This document shows, one piece after another, positions 10,189 to 17,667 of a stretch of DNA of 64,000 nt. A model generated the notes under the pieces. The model saw nothing but the letters and a program-made list of their open reading frames with translations, had not been told where the DNA came from and searched no databases. Source of the stretch: Bacteroides gallinarum DSM 18171 = JCM 13658. Its GTDB lineage: Bacteria > Bacteroidota > Bacteroidia > Bacteroidales > Bacteroidaceae. Made by a program: the position numbers and the translations under genes. Each line of letters begins with the position of its first letter. Positions within the stretch are counted from its first letter, which is position 1. The stretch lies in the NCBI RefSeq assembly GCF_000374365.1, contig NZ_KB894115.1, forward strand, positions 1-64,000. The letters run 5' to 3'.

Positions 10189-11361
10189 ATGATACTTTGT
10201 GAACAAACCTGGCGCTGGTACGGTCCCAACGACCCTGTCAGCCTGTGGGACATCAAGCAGGCCGGAGCTACCGGCATCGTGAACGCCCTGCACCACATCC
10301 CCAACGGCGAGGTGTGGACGGTAGAAGAAATCATGAAACGCAAGGAGATGATAGAAGCCGTAGGGCTGCGCTGGTCTGTCGTGGAGAGCGTACCCGTACA
10401 CGAGCATATCAAGACCCAGACCGGAGACTTCCAGCGCTACATAGACAACTATAAGGAAAGCCTCCGCAACCTCGGCAAATGCGGCGTAAACATCGTTACG
10501 TACAACTTCATGCCCGTACTGGACTGGACGCGCACCGACCTTGCCTACGAACTGCCCGACGGCAGCCGCGCCCTGCGCTTCGAGCGTGCCGCCTTCATCG
10601 CCTTCGACCTCTTCCTGCTGAAACGTCCCGGTGCGGAAGCCGACTATACCGACGAGGAAAAGGCCAAGGCCAAAGCCCGCTTCGAACAGATGACGGACGA
10701 CGACAAGCAGCAGCTTGTACGCAATATGATTGCCGGCCTGCCCGGTTCGGAGGAGAGCTTCACGCTGGAGCAGTTCCAGAAAGAGCTCGACCGCTATAAG
10801 GACATCACCCCCGAAAAGCTCCGCTCCAACCTGATTTACTTCCTCAGCGAAATATGCCCCGTTGCCGACCAAGCCGGCGTCGAGCTGGTAATCCACCCGG
10901 ACGACCCGCCCTGCTCTATCCTCGGCCTGCCGCGCATCATGAGCTGCGGAGCCGATTTCCAGGCTTTAATCGACGCCGTTCCCAATAAGAGCAACGGCCT
11001 GTGCCTGTGCACCGGCTCGCTGGGCGTAAGCAGCGCCAATGACTGCGCCGCCCTGATGAAGCAGTTCGGCGACCGCATTAACTTCGTACACCTGCGCAGT
11101 ACGCAACGCGACGAAGAAGGTAACTTCTACGAAGCCAACCACCTGGAAGGCAACGTAGACATGTACCACGTAATGAAAGCCTTCCTCGAGCTGCAACAGC
11201 GCCGCAAAGTCTCCATTCCGATGCGCCCCGACCACGGACATCAAATGGTGGACGACCTGAAGAAGAAAACCAATCCGGGCTACTCCTGCATCGGCCGCCT
11301 CAGAGGGCTGGCAGAACTAAGAGGACTGGAAATGGGAATCGCCAAATCGTTGTTCGAATAA
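10189..11361 (+). CDS. uxuA: Mannonate dehydratase
   Basis: UxuA dehydrates D-mannonate to 2-keto-3-deoxygluconate in glucuronate breakdown. The 390-residue length is normal. Family signatures are visible in order: [12 protein letters not shown] at the N terminus, the metal-binding IHPDDPP box at about residue 240, and [21 protein letters not shown] and MRPDHGHQM toward the C terminus, which supply histidine, aspartate and arginine residues of the active site. It follows the SDR oxidoreductase by 46 bases and precedes the DUF5009 gene by 34 bases in an apparent operon. Confidence 0.97.
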   Translation: MILCEQTWRWYGPNDPVSLWDIKQAGATGIVNALHHIPNGEVWTVEEIMKRKEMIEAVGLRWSVVESVPVHEHIKTQTGDFQRYIDNYKESLRNLGKCGVNIVTYNFMPVLDWTRTDLAYELPDGSRALRFERAAFIAFDLFLLKRPGAEADYTDEEKAKAKARFEQMTDDDKQQLVRNMIAGLPGSEESFTLEQFQKELDRYKDITPEKLRSNLIYFLSEICPVADQAGVELVIHPDDPPCSILGLPRIMSCGADFQALIDAVPNKSNGLCLCTGSLGVSSANDCAALMKQFGDRINFVHLRSTQRDEEGNFYEANHLEGNVDMYHVMKAFLELQQRRKVSIPMRPDHGHQMVDDLKKKTNPGYSCIGRLRGLAELRGLEMGIAKSLFE

Positions 11362-11395
11362 GGCGATTCCTCCCCTAACCCCCAAGCATAGCGTT

Positions 11396-12580
11396 ATGAA
11401 AAGCCCAGCACCCCAACGGATAGCCGCAGTCGATGTGTTCCGCGCACTTACCATGTTCCTCATGTTATTCGTGAACGACATCCCCGGGTTGAAAGACATA
11501 CCCCACTGGCTGATGCACGCCGGCGCCGACGAGGATATGTTAGGATTCTCCGACACCATATTCCCCGCCTTCCTGTTCTGCATGGGCATGTCCGTGCCCC
11601 TTGCCATACAGAGCCGCTACCAAAAGGGAGACAGCACCGTGCAGGTTATCGCACACATATCCCGGCGCACGGTGGCACTCGTTGCAATGGGGCTGTTCTC
11701 GCTCAACAGCGGCGGCATCGAAGGCGGGCTTCCGCACGCCTGGTTCACTATCCTCATGGTAGCCGGTTTCTTCCTTACCTGGGGAGTATATCCCAATGCC
11801 GAAGGGACTAAAAAAGCCCTTTTCACCGCAATGAAAGTGGCGGGCGTGGTGCTGCTTGCCGCTCTGGTAATCTATAAGGATATCCACGGCAAGCCGTTCC
11901 ATACAGGCTGGTGGGGCATCCTCGGGCTTATCGGCTGGACGTATGCCGTATGCGCCGGCATCTACCTGTTTACCCGCGAGAGCCTGCGCAAAAATGCAGC
12001 CGTATGGTTCGCGGTAATCGTCCTCGCCGTAACCGCCCATTCCGGCCTTATCCCGGAGGAGTACGGCAGCCGTGTCGTACTGCTGCCCTTCATCCCGAGC
12101 GACTGGACGCTGCACGCATTCGGCATGTCGGGGCTGCTCACTTCCCTGCTGATGCAACGCTATGCCGACCGCGAGCACCCCGGCAAGTTCATCGGCATGC
12201 TCTGCATCCTCGGCGCCGGTATGCTGGTACTCGCACTGGTTTCGCACCCGTACTGGATTATCTCCAAGATACAGGCCACCCCGACCTGGCTGTTTTACTG
12301 CCTCGCCGCCTTCTTCCCGCTATTCGGCTTCTTTTACTGGCTGACGGATGTAAAGGGGCAAGCCGGACGGTTCCGCCTTATCAAACCCGCAGGCACGGCA
12401 ACGCTTACCTGCTACATCCTTCCTTACATAGCATACGCCGTCCAGCAGCTATCGGGCTGGACTTACCCGGAAGTGCTGGGCGGCGGTGTGCCGGGACTGC
12501 TCAAATCGCTCGTTTTCTCGCTTATCATCGTGCAGTTGACGGGACTGTTAGTGAAAGGCAAGATAAAACTGAAAGTTTAA
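11396..12580 (+). CDS. DUF5009 / HGSNAT-like multipass membrane protein
   Basis: This 394-residue inner-membrane protein has about ten hydrophobic segments. The N terminus RIAAVDVFRALTMFLMLFVND matches the DUF5009 group of putative membrane acyltransferases related to the heparan alpha-glucosaminide N-acetyltransferase fold (COG4299). Members are thought to move an acyl group across the membrane to a sugar, but the substrate here is unknown. A histidine in HAGADEDMLGFSD lies near the start, where family members carry conserved residues. It sits 34 bases after uxuA and 13 before queH, so it is probably co-transcribed with sugar-acid genes. Confidence 0.82.
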   Translation: MKSPAPQRIAAVDVFRALTMFLMLFVNDIPGLKDIPHWLMHAGADEDMLGFSDTIFPAFLFCMGMSVPLAIQSRYQKGDSTVQVIAHISRRTVALVAMGLFSLNSGGIEGGLPHAWFTILMVAGFFLTWGVYPNAEGTKKALFTAMKVAGVVLLAALVIYKDIHGKPFHTGWWGILGLIGWTYAVCAGIYLFTRESLRKNAAVWFAVIVLAVTAHSGLIPEEYGSRVVLLPFIPSDWTLHAFGMSGLLTSLLMQRYADREHPGKFIGMLCILGAGMLVLALVSHPYWIISKIQATPTWLFYCLAAFFPLFGFFYWLTDVKGQAGRFRLIKPAGTATLTCYILPYIAYAVQQLSGWTYPEVLGGGVPGLLKSLVFSLIIVQLTGLLVKGKIKLKV

Positions 12581-12593
12581 CGTAATCGTCCAT

Positions 12594-13190
12594 ATGCTGA
12601 AAATTCAGGCTCCCAACGGTGAAAACAGGGTTTTACTGCACTCCTGCTGCGCTCCCTGCTCCTCTGCTATCATAGAATGTATGCTGGCAAACGGCATCCG
12701 GCCTACTGTGTTCTACTGCAACCCCAACATCTATCCGCAAGAAGAATACGAGATAAGGAAGCAGGAAGCTATCCGTTTCGTAACGTCCCAAAACCTCGAT
12801 TTCATCGACGCCGATTACGACTACACCCGTTGGCGGAATGCGGTACAGGGGTTGGAAAACGAACCGGAGCGCGGCAGCCGCTGCCTGCAATGCTTCACTC
12901 TGCGTCTGACGGAGACGGCACGCTATGCCGCCGGACACGGTTTCTCCGTTTTCACCACCACCCTGGCATCGTCGCGCTGGAAAAGCCTCGACCAGATAAA
13001 CGAGGCGGGACGGCGGGCGGCAGCCCTTTATCCCGGAACGGTGTTCTGGGAGCAGAACTGGCGGAAAGGCGGGCTGCAAGACCGCCGCAACCAGCTCCTC
13101 AAGGAGTACGGCTTCTACAACCAACTGTATTGCGGATGCGAGTTCAGCCGGAAGCGGCTGGAACGCCCCGAAGAAGATAAGCGGACGTAA
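12594..13190 (+). CDS. queH: Epoxyqueuosine reductase QueH
   Basis: QueH performs the last step of queuosine synthesis in tRNA, reducing epoxyqueuosine. The 198-residue protein has the family cysteine sets: C18, C19 and C22 in HSCCAPCSS, a second pair in RCLQC near residue 100, and the C-terminal YCGC. Residues such as FYCNPNIYP and TTTLASSRW are also characteristic. The cysteines hold an iron-sulfur cluster and a redox disulfide in studied members. It is the final gene before a convergent repeat-rich gap, 13 bases after the DUF5009 gene. Confidence 0.93.
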   Translation: MLKIQAPNGENRVLLHSCCAPCSSAIIECMLANGIRPTVFYCNPNIYPQEEYEIRKQEAIRFVTSQNLDFIDADYDYTRWRNAVQGLENEPERGSRCLQCFTLRLTETARYAAGHGFSVFTTTLASSRWKSLDQINEAGRRAAALYPGTVFWEQNWRKGGLQDRRNQLLKEYGFYNQLYCGCEFSRKRLERPEEDKRT

Positions 13191-13244
13191 GGCGTCTTTA
13201 GCCGCGGGCTATCCTAAAAACAAGCGGCAGAGTTGCCTGGAAGA

Positions 13245-13337
13245 ATTCGTTAGACAACTGTCATTCTTTCGTTAGACAGTTGTCTAACGAAACGGCAACG
13301 GCTGTCTAACGGAAGGGCAACAGCCGTCTAACGAATT
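13245..13337. repeat. Nested inverted repeat built on GTTAGAC
   Basis: Five GTTAGAC cores occur in 93 bases: forward at 13249 and 13271, reverse-complement at 13282, 13304 and 13326. An outer 18-bp stem pairs 13245-13262 with 13320-13337 (16 of 18 match). An inner 26-bp palindrome with 12-bp arms lies at 13267-13292. It lies between the convergent queH and M16 genes and may act as a two-way terminator. Confidence 0.85.
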
Positions 13338-13400
13338 AAAACCTGCGGAGAAGCGGCATAATACTCCCTGCCGCGGTATCTGGTTTATGCAGCGGAGGGA

Positions 13401-13490
13401 GGTTAGCGGATAAAGGAGGAGGCTACCGGATAAAGAAGCTACCGGACAATGGAGAAGGCTACCGGATAGAGGAAGGGGTTACCGGGCGTA
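13401..13490. repeat. Degenerate tandem repeat of about 18-20 bp
   Basis: Five imperfect copies of GGCTACCGGATAAAG follow one another. The last copy includes the stop codon of the M16 peptidase gene (TTA at 13479-13481 on the plus strand), so the array touches the coding end. Confidence 0.8.
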
Positions 13491-14729
13491 AATAAGCGTA
13501 GAGAGGTAATCTTCCGCAAACATCTCGTTCGCCACTTCCAGCAGGATTTCGGGGGTAAGCTGTTCGATACGGCGGAACACCGCCTCGGAAGTTTCGTATT
13601 TGCCGTAATGCAGGAAAGTCTTCGCCATGCCGAGCGCATTGTTCTCGTTGTTGTCCGACGCCACGCCTATCTGCCCGATAAGCTGCTTCTTGGCGGCGGC
13701 AAGCTGGGAGGAGGTCATCTTGACATCGCGCAGGCGTTTCAGCTCCTTATGCACCAGACGGGTACAGAGGGCGGCATCCTCGGGGTCGCAACCGAAATAA
13801 ATGCAGAACGTCCCGGTATCGGTATAGGAGGTCAGGTTGGACTCTACGTTATACACCAACCCGCGGCGCTCGCGCAGGGACACGTTGAGCCGGCTGTTCA
13901 TGCCCGGTCCGCCCAGAACGTTATTGAGCAGGTAAAGCGCCGTGCGCTTGTCCTCGTAGGCATTGTAGCCGCGGCTGCCTATCATGACATGCGCCTGGTG
14001 GGTGTCCTTGTGTAGAACCAGGTTCCCGGGGACATACAAAGGAGGCGGCGTACGGCGGTTATCCACCGCCACGGCGGGAATATCCGCCAACAGCTTCTCC
14101 GCCCAACGCACCACTTGCCTGAAATCCACATTGCCCAGGACGAAGAAAACCATGTTGCCGGGGTGGTAGAAGCGGGCGGTAAAGGCGGCGGCGTCCCCGC
14201 TGCGGAACTTCTTCAACTGCTCCGGATTGCCGAGGATATTACGCCCCAGGGGATGCCCCCGGAAGATTAAATCCTCGAAATCATCGAAAATCAGCTCGGA
14301 GGGATTATCTTCGTAGGACTGTATCTCGTCTATGATGACCTCCGTTTCCTTCTCGATTTCACGCTGCGGAAAGGTGGAATGGAATACAATATCCGCCAGC
14401 AGTTCGAAGGCTCGTCCGAAGTGTTCGGTAAGGAAGGCGGAGTAAATCACGGTTTCTTCCTTGTTGGTGTAAGCGTTCAGGTCGCCGCCCACGTTTTCCA
14501 TGCGGTTCAGGATATGCCACGCCTTGCGTTTCGCGGTTCCCTTAAAAATAAGGTGCTCTACGAAATGCGCCATACCCTGCTCGTTTTCAAGCTCGTCGCG
14601 CGTGCCGGCATCTACCGCAAAGCCGCAGTATGCCACCTTCGACAGGGAGGGCTCGTGGATGATGCGCAACCCGTTGGGCAGTGTATGCAGATGATAGTGC
14701 GGCGGTATTTCGGATGTTAATTTCTTCAT
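13479..14729 (-). CDS. M16 family zinc metallopeptidase
   Basis: A 416-residue pitrilysin/insulinase-type peptidase. The inverted zinc motif HxxEH is present (H55, E58, H59 in AHFVEHLIFKGT). NAYTNKEETVIYSAF and the distal glutamate region EKETEVIIDEI follow as in active M16 members. The second half resembles the M16 C-terminal domain (GPGMNSRLNVSLRERRGLVYNV). No clear signal peptide is seen, so it may be cytosolic. I chose the inner ATG at 14729 because the ten codons before it reach into the promoter zone and add nothing conserved. The gene stands alone and diverges from the SIS-kinase operon. Confidence 0.9.
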   Translation of the reverse strand: MKKLTSEIPPHYHLHTLPNGLRIIHEPSLSKVAYCGFAVDAGTRDELENEQGMAHFVEHLIFKGTAKRKAWHILNRMENVGGDLNAYTNKEETVIYSAFLTEHFGRAFELLADIVFHSTFPQREIEKETEVIIDEIQSYEDNPSELIFDDFEDLIFRGHPLGRNILGNPEQLKKFRSGDAAAFTARFYHPGNMVFFVLGNVDFRQVVRWAEKLLADIPAVAVDNRRTPPPLYVPGNLVLHKDTHQAHVMIGSRGYNAYEDKRTALYLLNNVLGGPGMNSRLNVSLRERRGLVYNVESNLTSYTDTGTFCIYFGCDPEDAALCTRLVHKELKRLRDVKMTSSQLAAAKKQLIGQIGVASDNNENNALGMAKTFLHYGKYETSEAVFRRIEQLTPEILLEVANEMFAEDYLSTLIYAR

Positions 14730-14756
14730 TCTTACGTTCCAAACAATTTGCGGGCA

Positions 14757-14764
14757 CAAAAATA
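14757..14764 (-). promoter_or_regulatory. Promoter of the M16 gene
   Basis: CAAAAATA on the plus strand reads TATTTTTG, a -7 box, on the minus strand 28 bases before the chosen start. This supports the shorter start. Confidence 0.55.
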
Positions 14765-14798
14765 CAATAAAACTTATTGCCGTTTATGGAAAATTACG

Positions 14799-14806
14799 GA
14801 TATTTG
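14799..14806 (+). promoter_or_regulatory. Likely promoter of the SIS-kinase pair
   Basis: GATATTTG matches the -7 consensus at all but the first base and lies 34 bases before the SIS gene. Confidence 0.45.
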
Positions 14807-14839
14807 CGGACTTATAATTCATAAATAGAAATTGAGACA

Positions 14840-15445
14840 ATGATAGCATCCATTCAAGAGCTTTTGCAGAAAGAGGCACAGGCCGTATTGAATATCCCTG
14901 TAACGGACGCCTACGAGAAAGCGGTAGAGCTTATCGTAGAACAGGTACACCGCAAAAAAGGGAAACTGGTGACTTCCGGTATGGGCAAGGCAGGACAAAT
15001 AGCTATGAATATTGCTACTACCTTTTGCTCGACAGGCATTCCGTCCGTGTTTCTGCATCCCAGCGAGGCGCAGCACGGAGACTTGGGCATCTTGCAGGAA
15101 AACGACCTGCTGCTGCTTATTTCCAACTCGGGCAAGACGCGCGAAATCGTAGAGCTGACGCAACTGGCTCACAACCTGAACCCGCACCTGAAATTCATTG
15201 TCATCACCGGAAACCCGGACAGCCCGCTGGCACAGGAGTCGGATGTATGCCTCAGTACAGGCAGCCCCAAGGAGGTGTGCATACTGGGTATGACCCCTAC
15301 CACTTCCACGACGGTCATGACCGTTATCGGCGATATCCTGGTGGTACAGACCATGCAGAGAACCGGATTTACCATTGAGGACTACTCCAAGCGGCATCAC
15401 GGCGGCTACCTCGGAGAAAAATCGAGACTGTTATGCGTAAAGTAA
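14840..15445 (+). CDS. SIS-domain sugar-phosphate isomerase, KpsF/GutQ type without CBS
   Basis: The 201-residue protein is a single SIS domain: GKLVTSGMGKAGQIAMNIA, the histidine-bearing FLHPSEAQHGDLG, SNSGKTREIVEL, and TGSPKEVCILGMTPTTSTT. This is the isomerase half of KpsF/GutQ/KdsD arabinose-5-phosphate isomerases but lacks the two CBS domains, a form common in Bacteroidetes. It likely interconverts an aldose and ketose phosphate; whether the product serves KDO synthesis is not shown. It overlaps the next gene, a PfkB sugar kinase, by 13 bases, so the two are translationally coupled and may act on the same sugar. Confidence 0.88.
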   Translation: MIASIQELLQKEAQAVLNIPVTDAYEKAVELIVEQVHRKKGKLVTSGMGKAGQIAMNIATTFCSTGIPSVFLHPSEAQHGDLGILQENDLLLLISNSGKTREIVELTQLAHNLNPHLKFIVITGNPDSPLAQESDVCLSTGSPKEVCILGMTPTTSTTVMTVIGDILVVQTMQRTGFTIEDYSKRHHGGYLGEKSRLLCVK

Positions 15446-16380
15446 TCGGCATCGGAGAAACGATACTGGACATCATCTTCCGCGGCGAACAGCCCTCGGC
15501 GGCGGTTCCGGGCGGGTCGGTGTTCAACGGCATCGTTTCGCTGGGGCGCACGGGTGTCCCTATCCGCTTCATCAGCGAAACGGGTAACGACCGCGTGGGC
15601 AACATCATCCTCCGGTTCATGCGCGACAACCGCATCCCGACGGAGCACGTCAACGTATTTCCCGACGGCAAATCGCCCGTATCGCTGGCTTTCCTGAACG
15701 ACGACAGCGATGCCGAATACATCTTCTACAAGGACTATCCCAGGCAACGCCTGGACGTAGTATATCCCGAGCTGGAAAAAGACGACATCGTAGTTATCGG
15801 CTCTTACTACGCGCTGAACCCGGTGCTGCGCGAAAAGGTGCTGGAGCTACTCGACCGGGCACGCGAGAAGAAGGCTATCGTGTATTACGACCCCAATTTC
15901 CGCTCTTCGCACAAGGAAGAGGCTATCAGGCTGGCGCCTACTATCATCGAGAACCTGGAGTATGCCGACATCGTACGCGGCTCACAGGAGGACTTCTTCT
16001 ATATGTACAACCTGCGCGATGCGGACAAGATATACAGGGACAAGATAAAATTCTACTGCCCCAACTTCCTGTGCACGGCAGGGGCGGAGAAGATTACGCT
16101 CCGCACCGGCTCCGTATCCAAGGAATACGGCATACCGCCGCTGGATGCCGTCAGCACTATCGGGGCGGGCGATAACTTCAATGCGGGCATCATCTACGGC
16201 CTGCTGAAACTCGACGTGCGCTACGACGACCTGAATACGGTAGGCGAGGCGGAGTGGGACGAAATCGTCCGCTACGGCATGGAGTTCGCCGCAGAGGTAT
16301 GCCGGAGTTACAGCAACTCGGTGTCGGAGGAGTTTGCAGAGAGATACAGATACCGGCAGGAGCCGCCGGCATCTACCTAA
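15433..16380 (+). CDS. PfkB-family carbohydrate kinase
   Basis: A 315-residue ribokinase-like kinase. The second PfkB signature with the catalytic aspartate is STIGAGDNFNAGII near residues 236-249. The N-terminal glycine pair motif PGGSVFNGIVSLGR binds sugar. The substrate cannot be read from the sequence; adenosine, fructose and ribose are all possible in this family. It begins inside the SIS gene (13-base overlap), suggesting that the kinase and the isomerase process one sugar phosphate. Confidence 0.88.
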   Translation: MRKVIGIGETILDIIFRGEQPSAAVPGGSVFNGIVSLGRTGVPIRFISETGNDRVGNIILRFMRDNRIPTEHVNVFPDGKSPVSLAFLNDDSDAEYIFYKDYPRQRLDVVYPELEKDDIVVIGSYYALNPVLREKVLELLDRAREKKAIVYYDPNFRSSHKEEAIRLAPTIIENLEYADIVRGSQEDFFYMYNLRDADKIYRDKIKFYCPNFLCTAGAEKITLRTGSVSKEYGIPPLDAVSTIGAGDNFNAGIIYGLLKLDVRYDDLNTVGEAEWDEIVRYGMEFAAEVCRSYSNSVSEEFAERYRYRQEPPAST

Positions 16381-16446
16381 AAATAAATTATCATTTAAAA
16401 ATTATAAAACCTTCGTACCCGCTGCACCACCTGCAACGAAAAAGCA

Positions 16447-16454
16447 TATATTTG
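16447..16454 (+). promoter_or_regulatory. Promoter of the phosphatase lipoprotein gene
   Basis: The -7 box TATATTTG lies 30 bases before the chosen ATG and inside any longer open frame. This argues for the lipoprotein start at 16484. Confidence 0.65.
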
Positions 16455-16483
16455 CTGTAAACCACTTAGCGTGTTTACGAATT

Positions 16484-17545
16484 ATGTACAAGAATCTGTT
16501 GAACTTGTTTGCCCTGGCAGTATTGCTTCCTTCTTGCGGCGGCACGGCTCCCCGCATATCCGTCGTATGCGAAGAGAACAATGTAGGAAACTGCATCGTC
16601 AAATGGGAAATGGCTCCTCTTATTAAGGGAGACGTAAAAGTATATGCTTCGACCGACCCCGACTGCATTCCGGAGGATATTCCCGTAGCCACAGCGGATA
16701 TTTCGGACTTGAAGACGACTATCATCACCAACGACCCTACCAAGCGCTATTACTACACCTTGCTGTTCGGCGATAAGTACCGTGTAAAAATCGCCGCGCG
16801 TAATGTCAATATCCCCGGCATACAGAACTTCCGCGACCTGGGCGGCTATCCTTCCTATGCCGCCAGGAAACAGACGCACTGGGGGATGATTTACCGGTCG
16901 GCGGAGATAGACAGCCTGGAATGCTGCTCGCGCAAGGAGCTCGAGAACCTCGGCATCAGGACGCTCATCGACTTGCGGTCGCCCTCGGAGATAAACCGGC
17001 AACCGCCGTTGCAAAAGGGGTTCAACGTGGTGCATATCCCCCTTGCCACCGGAGACATGGAAGATGTGCTGAGGGGAATACGGGAGGGAAAGATTAGAAG
17101 CGATACCGTGTACCGCATGGTCGAGCAGATGAACCGGGACCTGATAAGCAAGTACACGAAGGAATACCGGCAGATATTCGACATCCTGCTAGACGAGGAC
17201 AGCTATCCGGTAGTTATCCACTGCTCCTCCGGCAAAGGGCGCACGGGCGTCGTATCGGCGTTGGTACTCGCCGCGCTGGGTGTAAACGAGGACATCATCA
17301 TGGAGGATTACCGGCTGAGCAACGACTACTTCAACATTCCGAGCGCCTCCAAGTACGCCTACCGGCTGCCGGCACGCTCGCAGGAGGCTATCACCACGCT
17401 GTTCTCGGCACGCGAGGATTTCCTGAACGCCGCCAAAGACGAGGCGGAACGCAGATACGGCGACATCGACACTTACCTGAAAAAAGGAGTCGGGTTGAGC
17501 AAGGAGGAGATAAAGAGGCTGCGGAGTATCCTGCTCGCCTCGTAG
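16484..17545 (+). CDS. Lipoprotein tyrosine/dual-specificity phosphatase
   Basis: A 353-residue protein with a lipobox (LAVLLPSC, cysteine about residue 18), hence a membrane-anchored periplasmic lipoprotein. A beta-rich N-terminal region (about 20-105) precedes a phosphatase domain of the Y-phosphatase2/IphP kind. NIPGIQNFRDLGGY is the family entry motif, and the CX5R loop is C247-S-S-G-K-G-R253 in VIHCSSGKGRTG. An aspartate in DLRSPSE is also conserved. Substrates could be phosphoproteins, phosphoinositides or phosphosugars from outside the cell. The start at 16484 was chosen for the lipobox and the promoter just upstream. Confidence 0.88.
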   Translation: MYKNLLNLFALAVLLPSCGGTAPRISVVCEENNVGNCIVKWEMAPLIKGDVKVYASTDPDCIPEDIPVATADISDLKTTIITNDPTKRYYYTLLFGDKYRVKIAARNVNIPGIQNFRDLGGYPSYAARKQTHWGMIYRSAEIDSLECCSRKELENLGIRTLIDLRSPSEINRQPPLQKGFNVVHIPLATGDMEDVLRGIREGKIRSDTVYRMVEQMNRDLISKYTKEYRQIFDILLDEDSYPVVIHCSSGKGRTGVVSALVLAALGVNEDIIMEDYRLSNDYFNIPSASKYAYRLPARSQEAITTLFSAREDFLNAAKDEAERRYGDIDTYLKKGVGLSKEEIKRLRSILLAS

Positions 17546-17628
17546 CCGTTTGCCGCCGATATTGCGGCAAACAGCATGCGGGCGTCAATAAATCGTTCAT
17601 AACTCATGACTTATAACTAAAAAAGTCT

Positions 17629-17636
17629 TATCTTTG
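17629..17636 (+). promoter_or_regulatory. Promoter of the DEAD-box helicase gene
   Basis: A consensus TATCTTTG lies 32 bases before the start codon. Confidence 0.75.
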
Positions 17637-17667
17637 CGCCCGAAATATAAAGATATACAAAGATTTA

